NCBI RefSeq assembly: GCF_000350225.1
Contig: NW_005179041.1
Coordinates: 1 to 64,000, forward strand
Reading direction: 5' to 3'
DNA length: 64,000 bases
From: Chondrus crispus
Lineage: Eukaryota; Rhodophyta; Florideophyceae; Gigartinales; Gigartinaceae
Part shown: positions 1 through 7,994 of the stretch, piece by piece
How positions within the stretch are numbered: position 1 is the stretch's first letter
Layout: every line of letters starts with the position of its first letter
Position numbers and translations under genes: made by a program
Notes under the pieces: generated by a model
Seen by the model: the letters and a program-made list of their open reading frames with translations, nothing else
Told to the model about the DNA's origin: nothing
Databases searched by the model: none

Positions 1-75
1 AAAGGGGCTCGAAACTCATAATGAGTTTCGAACCCCTGAAAAAAGGGACCCGAAACTCAAAATGAGTTTCGAATG
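1..75. repeat. Palindromic repeat cluster A (window edge)
   Basis: Two units carry a palindromic core close to GAAACTCATAATGAGTTTC, separated by purine-rich spacer. The same units recur at 6383-6720 and 10470-10665. The cluster is cut by the window start, so its true length is unknown. It probably marks one end of the transposon block that follows. Confidence 0.8.
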
Positions 76-510
76 ATTTTCACTCACTTTTTTCAAGGGT
101 TGGATCGGAAAATGAGCGTTCTGTGCAGATCTTCGCGCCAGAGCCTGAATATAATTCCGAATTTACGGGAATTTTGCACCCTTCACGACCTTTCTGTAGC
201 GCGTAAGACCTATTGCAGAGCGACGTCCCGAGTGGAGTGCAGCTTGGATATTGGATTCTGGTGCTGATACCGTCTCAGTTTGAACTCAATTTTAGAAATC
301 CTTCGAGCTTGCGACCTTTGGCAATTCCATTGTTTCGACTTGGGATTCCTTTACATCTCTGCGATCAAGCGTCCTCTACCTTGTTTCCTAATACATCCAC
401 ACTTTCTCGGTTCTCTCCCTCTCCGTCAAATTTCTTCCATAGCCTAATTGGCATCTTCGATCTTCAGCTAGGATTGTCGCACACTGCGGCCGCTGTTCGC
501 AATTTCCGAC
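76..510 (+). other. Leader region before the Ulp1-like frame
   Basis: Two short overlapping frames are present (73-267 and 213-587), but neither shows a recognisable domain or signal peptide. The stretch is pyrimidine-rich between about 380 and 480 and ends just before the ATG at 511. It is most likely promoter and 5' untranslated sequence. Confidence 0.4.
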
Positions 511-1761
511 ATGTCCCCCCGAAAATTGAAGAAGCGCAGCTCTTCTCCTCCGACAGCCGATGCGGAGGGGAAGAAAAGGATCCGTAGGTCGCCGAGGTCA
601 CCTAAGCCACCAATATCCAAATCTCCTCACCCGAATAAAAGCATTGTGATGATGTCCGCGGTGAGGCCACCTCAACACACAAAAATGCCCAGGAGATTGG
701 ACTTTGCAGAAGAAATCGGAGAAGGAACGGAAACCGATGGGAACACATCAAGTGAAGAAGCAGTCGAAATCCCGCTACCTCCTTTGAAGTCAATTCGAAT
801 CAATATTGACAAGGCGAGCAAGGACTACATGGGTGTGATAAAAAAGAAGACTCAAGGAAAGAAGACCCAAGGAAAGAAGACCCAAGGACAGAAGACCCAA
901 GGACAGAAGACCCAAGGACAGAAGACCCAAGGAAAGAAGACCCAAGGAAAGAAGACCCAAGGACAGAAGACCCAAGGACAGAAGACCCAAGGAAAGAAGA
1001 CCCAAGGAAAGAAGACAAATACGAAGAATACCGCCATAAAATCCTCCGAAGAAGAGATAGACTTGATTTCTTCGGGCTCTTCGGTTGAGGTGATAGACGG
1101 GAACGACAAGTCCATCACTCCCGTCAGCGGCGATTCGAGGCCCCCCCACAGAGATAATTCGAGTAGCAGTTCTGTCCTCTCGTTCAAAACTCTCAATGGA
1201 CACAGTCAGTTTCTAACAAAAACTGACTGCGAAGAGATATTGAAGCAACCCCATGCTTTCATCTCTTCGGATGCTCTTTTGTGGTTCATGTCTTCGGTGG
1301 GGCTCAGCAAGTACGATCCGGCCAAGCATTATTTATTCGATATCATCCATCGCTCAAGTGCATACATGTGCGGCCAAGGTGGACCTTCCATGCCCCTAGG
1401 CTACTCTATGAGTCGGAAGACGGCAGAAGCAGTTCTCAAAAAGGATGTCGTTGTCTACGTGCCACTTCACTTTCGAGAGCACTTCTCCCTGGTCGTCATC
1501 GAGGGTCTTTCTCAATTTTTGTCATGCGTCGAGAGGGAGGCCTGTGAATGCTCGCCTCTGGCTATCAAAGCTTGTCATTATGACAGCCTCGCTCTCTACA
1601 CAACACATAAAATAGGCGTTGTGAAGAAAGCTGTGTCAAGGCTGGTTCAAGATTGTCTTCTTTCAATTGGACTCAATTCTTCCGAGTCGAATATCGAAGC
1701 GCACATTTCGATATCTCGCATCACAAAAAAAGGATCAGCCGTCCGGCCATGTGACGTGTAA
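511..1761 (+). CDS. Ulp1-like SUMO peptidase (C48), N-terminal and His/Asp part
   Basis: The frame gives 416 residues from the ATG at 511. Residues 1-110 are basic and low in complexity. Residues about 112-167 are eleven tandem copies of a five-residue K/Q-KTQG unit. A SUMO-interaction-like EEIDLISS lies at 181-188. From about 240 the sequence resembles a C48 (Ulp1) peptidase: VVVYVPLHFREHFSLVVI carries the candidate catalytic His324 and ACHYDSL the candidate Asp358, with the usual spacing and a following basic helix. The Gln and Cys of the active site are not in this frame; they appear in the next frame (see 1667-2242). The A7 run at 1725-1731 is a plausible slip point. Ulp1 enzymes process SUMO or remove it from substrates. 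In a transposon this could act on the transposase or on chromatin factors. That role is inference. Confidence 0.7.
   Translation: MSPRKLKKRSSSPPTADAEGKKRIRRSPRSPKPPISKSPHPNKSIVMMSAVRPPQHTKMPRRLDFAEEIGEGTETDGNTSSEEAVEIPLPPLKSIRINIDKASKDYMGVIKKKTQGKKTQGKKTQGQKTQGQKTQGQKTQGKKTQGKKTQGQKTQGQKTQGKKTQGKKTNTKNTAIKSSEEEIDLISSGSSVEVIDGNDKSITPVSGDSRPPHRDNSSSSSVLSFKTLNGHSQFLTKTDCEEILKQPHAFISSDALLWFMSSVGLSKYDPAKHYLFDIIHRSSAYMCGQGGPSMPLGYSMSRKTAEAVLKKDVVVYVPLHFREHFSLVVIEGLSQFLSCVEREACECSPLAIKACHYDSLALYTTHKIGVVKKAVSRLVQDCLLSIGLNSSESNIEAHISISRITKKGSAVRPCDV
844..1016 (+). repeat. 15-bp coding tandem repeat (about 11 copies)
   Basis: The unit is close to AAGAAGACCCAAGGA and encodes the pentapeptide K/Q-KTQG. 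Copies differ mainly at one codon (AAG or CAG). The array creates long spurious open frames on the minus strand. Confidence 0.95.
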
Positions 1762-2242
1762 ACCATTTGTCGCACTATACTTCAGGAAACATCTGCACAA
1801 CATTCCCTTGCAATCAAACAAGGAGGAGAGGAGAGAACTGCTGCTGGACATGCTACACAACCTTCAGCACGAAGTGGCGTTGAAATACGACTCCTTCCTC
1901 ATACGCAAGGGTGTCTCAACGCCACAGCGGAGTCCGACTGCTGGGAAGCGCACACGGAAATGCTCGTTAGGTTCCATAACAGACGAGCTCGATGAGAACT
2001 ACTATCGCATCGAGCTCGACTCCGTTATAGAATCAAAGTCTCCCGCGGACCTTCTTCAGCTATGCAACCATTGGATTGATAGTTGCCTTTGGAACGCATG
2101 CGGGAAAGACAGGGAGAAAATTCCGATGCGCGAAGAATCTGAAAAAGTATTGTTGAAAACTAAGTTCAAGGTTCTTTATGCCGGTAAGGTCAAAAAGGCC
2201 CCAAGATTCGCCCAGGGCTCCGTAGAACTGTATTGTCGTTAA
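1667..2242 (+). pseudogene. Ulp1-like peptidase, C-terminal part with the candidate active-site Cys
   Basis: This frame takes over from the 511-1761 frame near the A7 run at 1725-1731, a shift of one base. It reads QPSGHVTCKPFVALYF, which matches the Gln-x6-Cys end of a C48 active site: the Gln lies seven residues before the Cys, whose codon is 1757-1759. The following helix-rich stretch (NKEERRELLLDMLHNL) fits the C-terminal helices of Ulp1. From about residue 90 it diverges into unassigned sequence up to the stop at 2242. Either a single frameshift or a small intron separates the His/Asp part from the Cys part. I favour a frameshift because no clear splice signals lie there. Confidence 0.6.
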
Positions 2243-3184
2243 GCATGGGGGCAATACTGCAAGCCGTGGATTGCTGTTATGCTCTGCCGGGAGGAGATGC
2301 ATCGGAGCACATATTCATTGCCATGCGAACCTATCCACAGTCGGAAGTTTGGTGTAGAGCATGTGACCTTCTCTTCAACGCCGGTTCTTGTTCGAAGATC
2401 ACTATCGGCGAGGAGGGAGATTCTTCGAAAGCATCGCCGCTTCAAAAATATGTTCGTCAGCTCTTCTACATTTTTCAAGGAAGTAGGAAGTCTCCCAAGC
2501 ATATTTCGAAGAAGTTCAGCTCACGAAGTCGAGTCAACATGCAAGAGATAAGCGTCCTCGTCGTCTTCATTGTGGAATACACTTTGCAATGCGTGGACCT
2601 TGTCGTCTCCGATTCGTCTATGTCTGCTTCCGAAAAAGACAAAGCACTGGCCATCCAGTTCGGAAAAAACGGCTTCGTCGAATTAGAGCATGCGCCGCAT
2701 CGTAATTCAGGCCGTTTTGTTCACAACTCCGAATTTGTATCAGAAGAAACATTCGAGATCTTCATTACAACTCGGCGTGAGAATCATGAACGCTTCGGCC
2801 TCGCGTGTGGCTCAAGGATAGAAGAAAGATACCGCAAGGGCTGTGAAAACGTCAAAAACCACCGTCGTGCCCTCACCCTTCCTTCTTCGAGAAATACCGC
2901 ATGCGGTATTTGCCGAAACGCTTTCTGCTATCGAAGACCGAATGCAGTCTGTTCTTAGTTATGCAGTTGGTAGTGCCACTCTGAAAGGCGTACAGAAGTT
3001 TTTTTCTTTCTCCAATAAATGCTTTGCTGCATCTCACGGATTAGCGCCCCCTGAGGAGCTTAAATTGGCCTCTTTAAAGGATCTTGATCATGAGACTGAA
3101 CAGGAAGAGGTCATTGTTTTGGAAACGCCAAACAAAGATGAAGCATTGAAGAGAATCGAAATTGATCTTAAAGAAGACTTCTGA
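2233..3184 (+). pseudogene. Unassigned transposon frames between Ulp1 and helicase
   Basis: Two overlapping open frames cover this stretch: 2233-2958 (241 aa) and 2843-3184 (113 aa). The first is leucine- and cysteine-containing, with no motif I recognise. Its last 30 or so residues look out of register, where the second frame (PHAVFAETLSAIEDRMQSVL) becomes more protein-like. The second ends in an acidic tail with EEVIVLETP, another SUMO-interaction-like motif. The frames probably once formed one protein, perhaps continuous with the Ulp1 part upstream or the helicase downstream. No function is assigned. Confidence 0.4.
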
Positions 3185-3286
3185 ACTCAAGTTCGGAAGA
3201 AGACGAATGAAGACAGAAGAACTCAAGTTCCAGAGAAACCGAATGAAGGCCTGGCATCATCGAGATCGTTTAGTTCGGAACTGTCC

Positions 3287-4191
3287 GTGACGATTGGTGA
3301 CTCTGCTCACACTATGGTGAGGCACTATGAAACATTTTCACCAAATGATGTCATATATGTACCATGCGTCTTTGAACTCCTGTTCAGTGTGCTGCATTTC
3401 CGCCACCCAGAAGGAAGAAGGTGCGAAACGGCGTGTTCAAGAAGGAACCACCTAGTTTTCTCGGGAGCCTTTAATTCCTTCTTGCAGTGGAAACAGCACG
3501 GTTGGATGACCTCAAACATGTCGAAATCAGACGTTTTCAGACTCGAACGTTTGCGAGATGCAATTGTTCTTGGAAGTATGAGAATTGCGTCTATTCTTAA
3601 TGTCGCGTGTATTGAGGTGGTGAATATTCCGAAAGAAGAAAGGATGCAACGTTTCCGTTTCAGTACAGTTCCATCGGCCAGACAGTTACGGACAATTCTG
3701 GGAGAGCAGTCCGCTGGGCTGGGAAAGTGCTGGACATCCGTAAAAGCCCACAATCGTACTCGTACCCAACCTGGAAAACTTCTTCTTCACTTGCAATCGG
3801 GGAGATATGCTTTCCAACTGACAGGGATGGCAAGCTTTCAACTTCGAACCTGATAGAAGTGGAGGTGTCGTACAAATTGGTATGGAGCCCTAGTGGAAAG
3901 CAAGTCCCTAAAGATTCCAAAGGACGTGCTTTTGACTTCATAGAACTAGACTTCGTGGCTCTTTCGCATCTTGACAAGGGTGCAACCAAAACGCGTTTCG
4001 GGATACTGTTGAAAAACCCCACGCATGTTCAGCAAAACGCAGAAACTCGAATGGTTCGAGTTGCCATCCTAAACAACGAAGAAGGTGGTTTGCGATTCGG
4101 GGTTTTCCATAATCTACTCTCTTTCTCGAAGAATAGAGACATGGAAAACAGGCTTTTCATCCAAAAACTTGGAACCGAAGGCATCCGTTAA
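3287..4191 (+). pseudogene. N-terminal region of the UPF1-like helicase, decayed
   Basis: Frames 3287-3853 and 3727-4191 overlap and appear to continue each other. The second contains VSYKLVWSP, AFDFIELDFVALSHLDKG and TRFGILLKN, with alternating hydrophobic residues as in the beta-barrel that precedes the helicase core in UPF1-like proteins. That assignment rests only on position and pattern. From about 4190 to 4410 no frame is clearly coding, so a decayed stretch or an intron separates this part from the Q motif at about 4510. Confidence 0.4.
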
Positions 4192-4413
4192 TACTCGAAA
4201 TCGCTCATTGCAATATGGAAGGGTTTTTCCAAATTGGATCGCTTCAAAATTCTTGGATTGTCGGACCCGTCTTCTCTCGTTTGCTCGTATACGCAGAGAT
4301 TCTGGGACATGGTTTCGATTGTTCAATGGCGCTTGGTGCAGGAAAATGCAAATAAGCATTGCTTAACCATACGGAAAGCATTACATCAAACCAGCGTTCA
4401 ACATTGACCCGTT

Positions 4414-6006
4414 TTGTCAGTCAACCCCTGTGCTGTTGCCAAAACAATTCTTCGGTATGCCGGTGAGTCGATTTTTAAAGTCCTCCGGGCTATGAAAACC
4501 ACAGTCAACGACAGTCAGCTCCAGTTTCTTGTGTTATGGTGTTCTCATGTCACAGCATACCATCTTCTTTCCCAGAGCGCACAAAGGTGGTGGTGCGATA
4601 TTGGCAACTCGACTGGTCCAGGGAGAAAGGGAGACGTGAACTTTTCATCATCGATGTTTTTCTGCCAAGGCCCGCCCGGTACTGGCAAGTCTCACGTCGT
4701 CACGATTCTTGTCTGGGCCACAACTCGAAAATCTCTCGGTTCTTTGTTAATTCCTGGTTCTGGAGATGAGAGGAATCGGCATTCTAGTGTTTCTGATCTC
4801 CTACCTGGAAGGGCCTTAGTTTTGACAGTTACAAACGCCGCGATCGATGATCTTCTGATGAAGTACTTCACAGCAGGCGGAAATGACATTGATTCTGAGT
4901 GCTCGCCCTTGCGTTTGGGTTCTATGACTACAGAAGAGGCAGCTCAGCAGTTCCAGATACAAAAACTATCTCAATCCGAAAAATTGGGACCGGACGCTAT
5001 CATCAACGAGAGAAAAGCAACCTTTAGCACTCTTGGGTCAGCAATGTCGTTTGACTGGAATCAAAACATTCATGGTTTTGATCTCATTGTTATTGATGAG
5101 GCTGCTTACGCGTGTGAAACCGAAACAACTGCGGTACTCTGCTGGGTTCTCGACAACGTTGGCGAACCGGTGCTTGGTACCTCTGTGGTCTTGGTTGGCG
5201 ATCAAGCTCAGCTTCCGCCATACGACGATAAGACGTTTCATATCTGAACGAGACACAGAGCTACTACTCCTCACTTCTTTTCCAAGGCCATGTCTGTGAT
5301 GACAATGAAACCTTCGTTTCCTCCGGAAACGAGCGCACAGCATGTAGCTATGTGGGAGCAGATACCACGTGTCATGTTCCAGTTTCAGAAGCAAATGAGA
5401 AGTGCCCCATCTATCGGACGGTATGTCAGCAACAAATTCTACGCTGGGAAAATATTGAATGGACCACGGTTACCGCAAAGGTATTGGGCAACTGCAAATT
5501 GTATGGAGACTATTTCTTCCCACCGCTTTCCGTCGCGGGTGGTGAACTTCGTGAACACGAAGCAATGCCAAGCTTTGAATGCCACAAACAATGAGGTACA
5601 TGATCCAAGAGGCGGTTATAGGAATGAATACGAGTGTCATGTCATCATTGAAATGCTGAAAGAATGGCAGTCGGCATCCCCATCAAGTAAGATGTCGATT
5701 GGAATTCTCACTCCGTATATTTCTCAGAAAAACTTTCTGACACAGGCTCTGGAAAAATCAAACCTTCGCAATGCGTCGGTATTGACATTCGCATCGGCCC
5801 AAGGAAAAGAGTTTGATGTTGTTTTCCTTTCATTAGTGAGAACATACGTTGAGCACAGTGGTGCCGGAAACAAGCCTACACAATTGACTTTTCTAAACGA
5901 CAAACACTCCGCGTGTGTGGCAATTTCACGCGCAAGAGAAGTGCTAATCGTTTTAGGAAAGCTTCAGAAAATTGCTGTTGGGAGTCCCCTTTGGAAAAGT
6001 ACCTGA
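4414..6006 (+). pseudogene. SF1 (UPF1-like) DNA/RNA helicase core
   Basis: Two open stretches in the same frame, 4414-5247 (277 aa) and 5290-6006 (238 aa), together hold a nearly full set of superfamily 1 motifs. These are a Q motif (NDSQLQ, about residue 32), Walker A GPPGTGKS (86-93), motif Ia TVTNAAIDDLL, Walker B DEAA (228-231) and motif III GDQAQLPP (262-269). The second stretch adds QKQMRSAPSIGRYVSNKFY, motif V ASAQGKEFDVVFLSL and motif VI AISRAREVLIVLG. The pattern is that of AAA_11/AAA_12 helicases of the UPF1/SETX/Dna2 group. A TGA at 5245-5247 interrupts the frame, and the 40 bases after it look disturbed, so the copy is probably inactive. Helicases are standard in Helitrons but not in MULEs. 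No Rep or HUH motif is seen nearby. Confidence 0.8.
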
Positions 6007-6139
6007 CAAGTCACCGGCATTTCCCTCAATCAGATGATTCTGACGTCAAAGATTTCTTGTACCTTGAACCACAAATGAAGAGTCGCAGACGGGAAGAGGT
6101 ATTGACGCTAGCTGTAGAGACCGAACCTTCTTTCTAACT

Positions 6140-6352
6140 AAACACACATCTGACTTATTGAAACATATCTTGCGTTTCAAAGCAAAGAAACGTGGGTTCC
6201 CAACGCATATTTAGTGTACTGTTATACGGGCCCCAGCACACTCCCAAGCACACACTAAGGGCATTTCTAACATGAGAATCGCCCCCACCATTTTGAGGCT
6301 GCGAAACGCAATATTAACCTACAGCACACGTTAAAATCGCACAAATTGCTGC
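6140..6352. other. Non-coding spacer after the helicase
   Basis: No protein-like frame and no clear repeat are present. The sequence has CA-rich patches near 6235-6260. It leads into the repeat cluster that begins at about 6352. Confidence 0.5.
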
Positions 6353-6547
6353 CCCCTTGGAGCGCCCCTTCGCATACTTCGAGACAATTCTCATTTTGAG
6401 TTTTGAGTACCATTTTTCGGGGGTTCGAAAATTATTATGAGTTTCGAGTCCCTTTTTTTGGTACTCGAAACTCATTATGAGTTTCGAACACTTTTTTTTG
6501 GTACTCGAAACTCAAAATGAGTTTCGAGCCCCTTTTTTTGGTACTCG

Positions 6548-6597
6548 AAACTCAAAATGGCGATACTGTATATGTACAGTATCGCCATTTTGAGTTT
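6548..6597. repeat. Perfect 23-bp hairpin inside cluster B
   Basis: The arms 6548-6570 and 6575-6597 are exact reverse complements around a 4-nt loop (TATG). The arm includes TGGCGATACTGTA. It lies in the middle of a repeat unit, as though a small palindrome had expanded within a larger one. Confidence 0.95.
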
Positions 6598-6598
6598 T

Positions 6599-6616
6599 GT
6601 GCGCATGCATGCGCAC
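6599..6616. repeat. 18-bp perfect palindrome
   Basis: GTGCGCATGCATGCGCAC is its own reverse complement. It follows the 23-bp hairpin directly and precedes a TACAGTAC at 6619-6626. Confidence 0.95.
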
Positions 6617-6720
6617 AGTACAGTACCTGCCCCGCCCCTGAAGGGGCCCTGCGCATGATTCGAGGCCATTCTCGTTTTGAGTTTCGAGTCCCCTGCTTTG
6701 CTTTTTTGGTAAACTCATAA

Positions 6721-7178
6721 TGAGAGTACATCATCTGTTCTTCATTTGTATAATCCGCGCACAGTGTTATTTGCGTTTGATTTTGGACCAAAAATACGCC
6801 AGGATATCTGCCGTGGGTCGGGACCCCCGTGGGTGATGTGGTTTGTAACTTGTATACCTGTACCTTTGATCATTAATGAACCGTTGTTGCGGGGTTGAAT
6901 GCCCCAAAGAGAACGGTATGGCATACCCCCACGCACCCCGCACCCACGCAGAGGGGTAGAGTGGGCCTTTCTTTGATCTAGACCATTTTGAAGCCGTTAA
7001 CCTTTTCGAGCCCGAGCTATAACTCTTGCTTACTCTTAACTCTTGACTGTAGAATATACAATTCCTGTACTCGCTTGTAACGTTACTTTTTTGTGGTTCT
7101 TCGTCGAGTGTAGCCTTTTCATTGAGAACATTTTAGTGTGGTGTTTGTTTACCAAAACTGTGTAGAGTCAGAGAAGAT
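6721..7178 (+). promoter_or_regulatory. Upstream region of the MULE transposase
   Basis: No coding frame is seen in these 458 bases. Given its position between repeat cluster B and the transposase frame it should hold the transposase promoter, but no unambiguous TATA box is visible at a fitting distance. Confidence 0.35.
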
Positions 7179-7994
7179 TTGTACGTCAATCCCTATCTTC
7201 AGAAAAGTATAGTCTCACTGATTTGTAAAGTCGCATTTTGCAGATCGAACAGGATGAGTTTTAACAATTACGCAACAGTGAATGAGCTAGAGGAAGTCAT
7301 TGATCTAACTCATCCACAGACGTCCCAAACTGAAGACCAGAGAGTCTTCTCTTTCCCTTCTGATGTCGGAACTCCTGTACTGACATCGTCATGTTATGAT
7401 AAGTCACAAATTACTTCGGTTATGGACGTGAAGGAGACCAAGTGGCTCCCAAAGACTTCTGTTATTGGGATTATGAGAGAGTCTGCGTCTGTCATGTACC
7501 ATGTTTGTTCAAGAATGATGGCAGAGAGCCTGCAATCTCATAATTCTCTCGTTATTTCCATGCTTGAAACAAGTGAAGATGGCGTTCTGCATGTAATCCG
7601 CGGTCAGACAAGCAGTCAGGTTTTAAATCAATTGGTTTATCGCTTCAAGGCTAACGGAAATTGGGATGGGCGCGTTCCATTTCTGGAAAGCAGCGAAATC
7701 ATGCAGAAGCGGAGATACAAGTGCCTCGGAGTGAAGCATTGTGCGCTGGTACCATCTTCATTTAGCGGGAGAAGCCATGGAAATAGTGAAACGTTTGAGC
7801 AGCTTCTTTCCGAACAGAGGGAGAGGAAGGATGGTAGCGCTTCTGCGAAGCATACCGCTAAGCGTTTGGCAAGGACTTTGTTTTTGTCGCTGCAAAAAAG
7901 TCAACAGTGCGGGTGGGTATTGTCCATACATCAAGACTCCAACTGCATCACAAGGAGCTCCAGGGGTAGTGCAAAAATGTCGAGGAGTCCCTAA
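7179..7994 (+). CDS. MULE transposase, N-terminal frame with SUMO-interaction motif
   Basis: This 271-residue frame precedes and overlaps the main transposase frame by about 250 bases. The likelier start is the second Met at 7254 (MSFNNYATVNELEEV). It contains EEVIDLTH (VIDLT at 7296-7310), the textbook core of a SUMO-interacting motif preceded by acidic residues. At about residue 183 lies YKCLGVKHC, a Cys pair that could start a zinc-binding unit. Past about residue 200 the frame looks less protein-like and the other frame should take over. The two frames are joined either by a small intron or by a frameshift that I cannot place. Confidence 0.55.
   Translation: MYVNPYLQKSIVSLICKVAFCRSNRMSFNNYATVNELEEVIDLTHPQTSQTEDQRVFSFPSDVGTPVLTSSCYDKSQITSVMDVKETKWLPKTSVIGIMRESASVMYHVCSRMMAESLQSHNSLVISMLETSEDGVLHVIRGQTSSQVLNQLVYRFKANGNWDGRVPFLESSEIMQKRRYKCLGVKHCALVPSSFSGRSHGNSETFEQLLSEQRERKDGSASAKHTAKRLARTLFLSLQKSQQCGWVLSIHQDSNCITRSSRGSAKMSRSP

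Larger units (their letters stand above)
6352..6720. repeat. Palindromic repeat cluster B with nested hairpins
   Basis: At least four roughly 43-bp units of the form TTTTTTTGGTACTCGAAACT followed by the palindromic arm lie between about 6400 and 6550. A second degenerate unit lies at 6648-6700. A direct repeat of about 40 bp, containing the string TTCGAG then ATTCTC, occurs at 6363-6405 and 6648-6687. The cluster sits between the helicase block and the transposase block. Units are near-identical with homopolymer spacers, so this is not a CRISPR array. Confidence 0.85.

Noticed and set aside
790-1203. Long minus-strand frames opposite the Ulp1-like gene
   Set aside because: They are produced by the 15-bp tandem repeat and consist of LGLLS or VLGSS repeats only.
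4414-6006. Helitron (because of a helicase in a transposon)
   Set aside because: The motifs are UPF1-like SF1, not Pif1; no HUH Rep domain and no Helitron end were found.
6400-6560. CRISPR-like array of palindromic repeats with short spacers
   Set aside because: Spacers are T-rich and nearly identical, only four or so units exist, and the DNA is eukaryotic with no cas genes.
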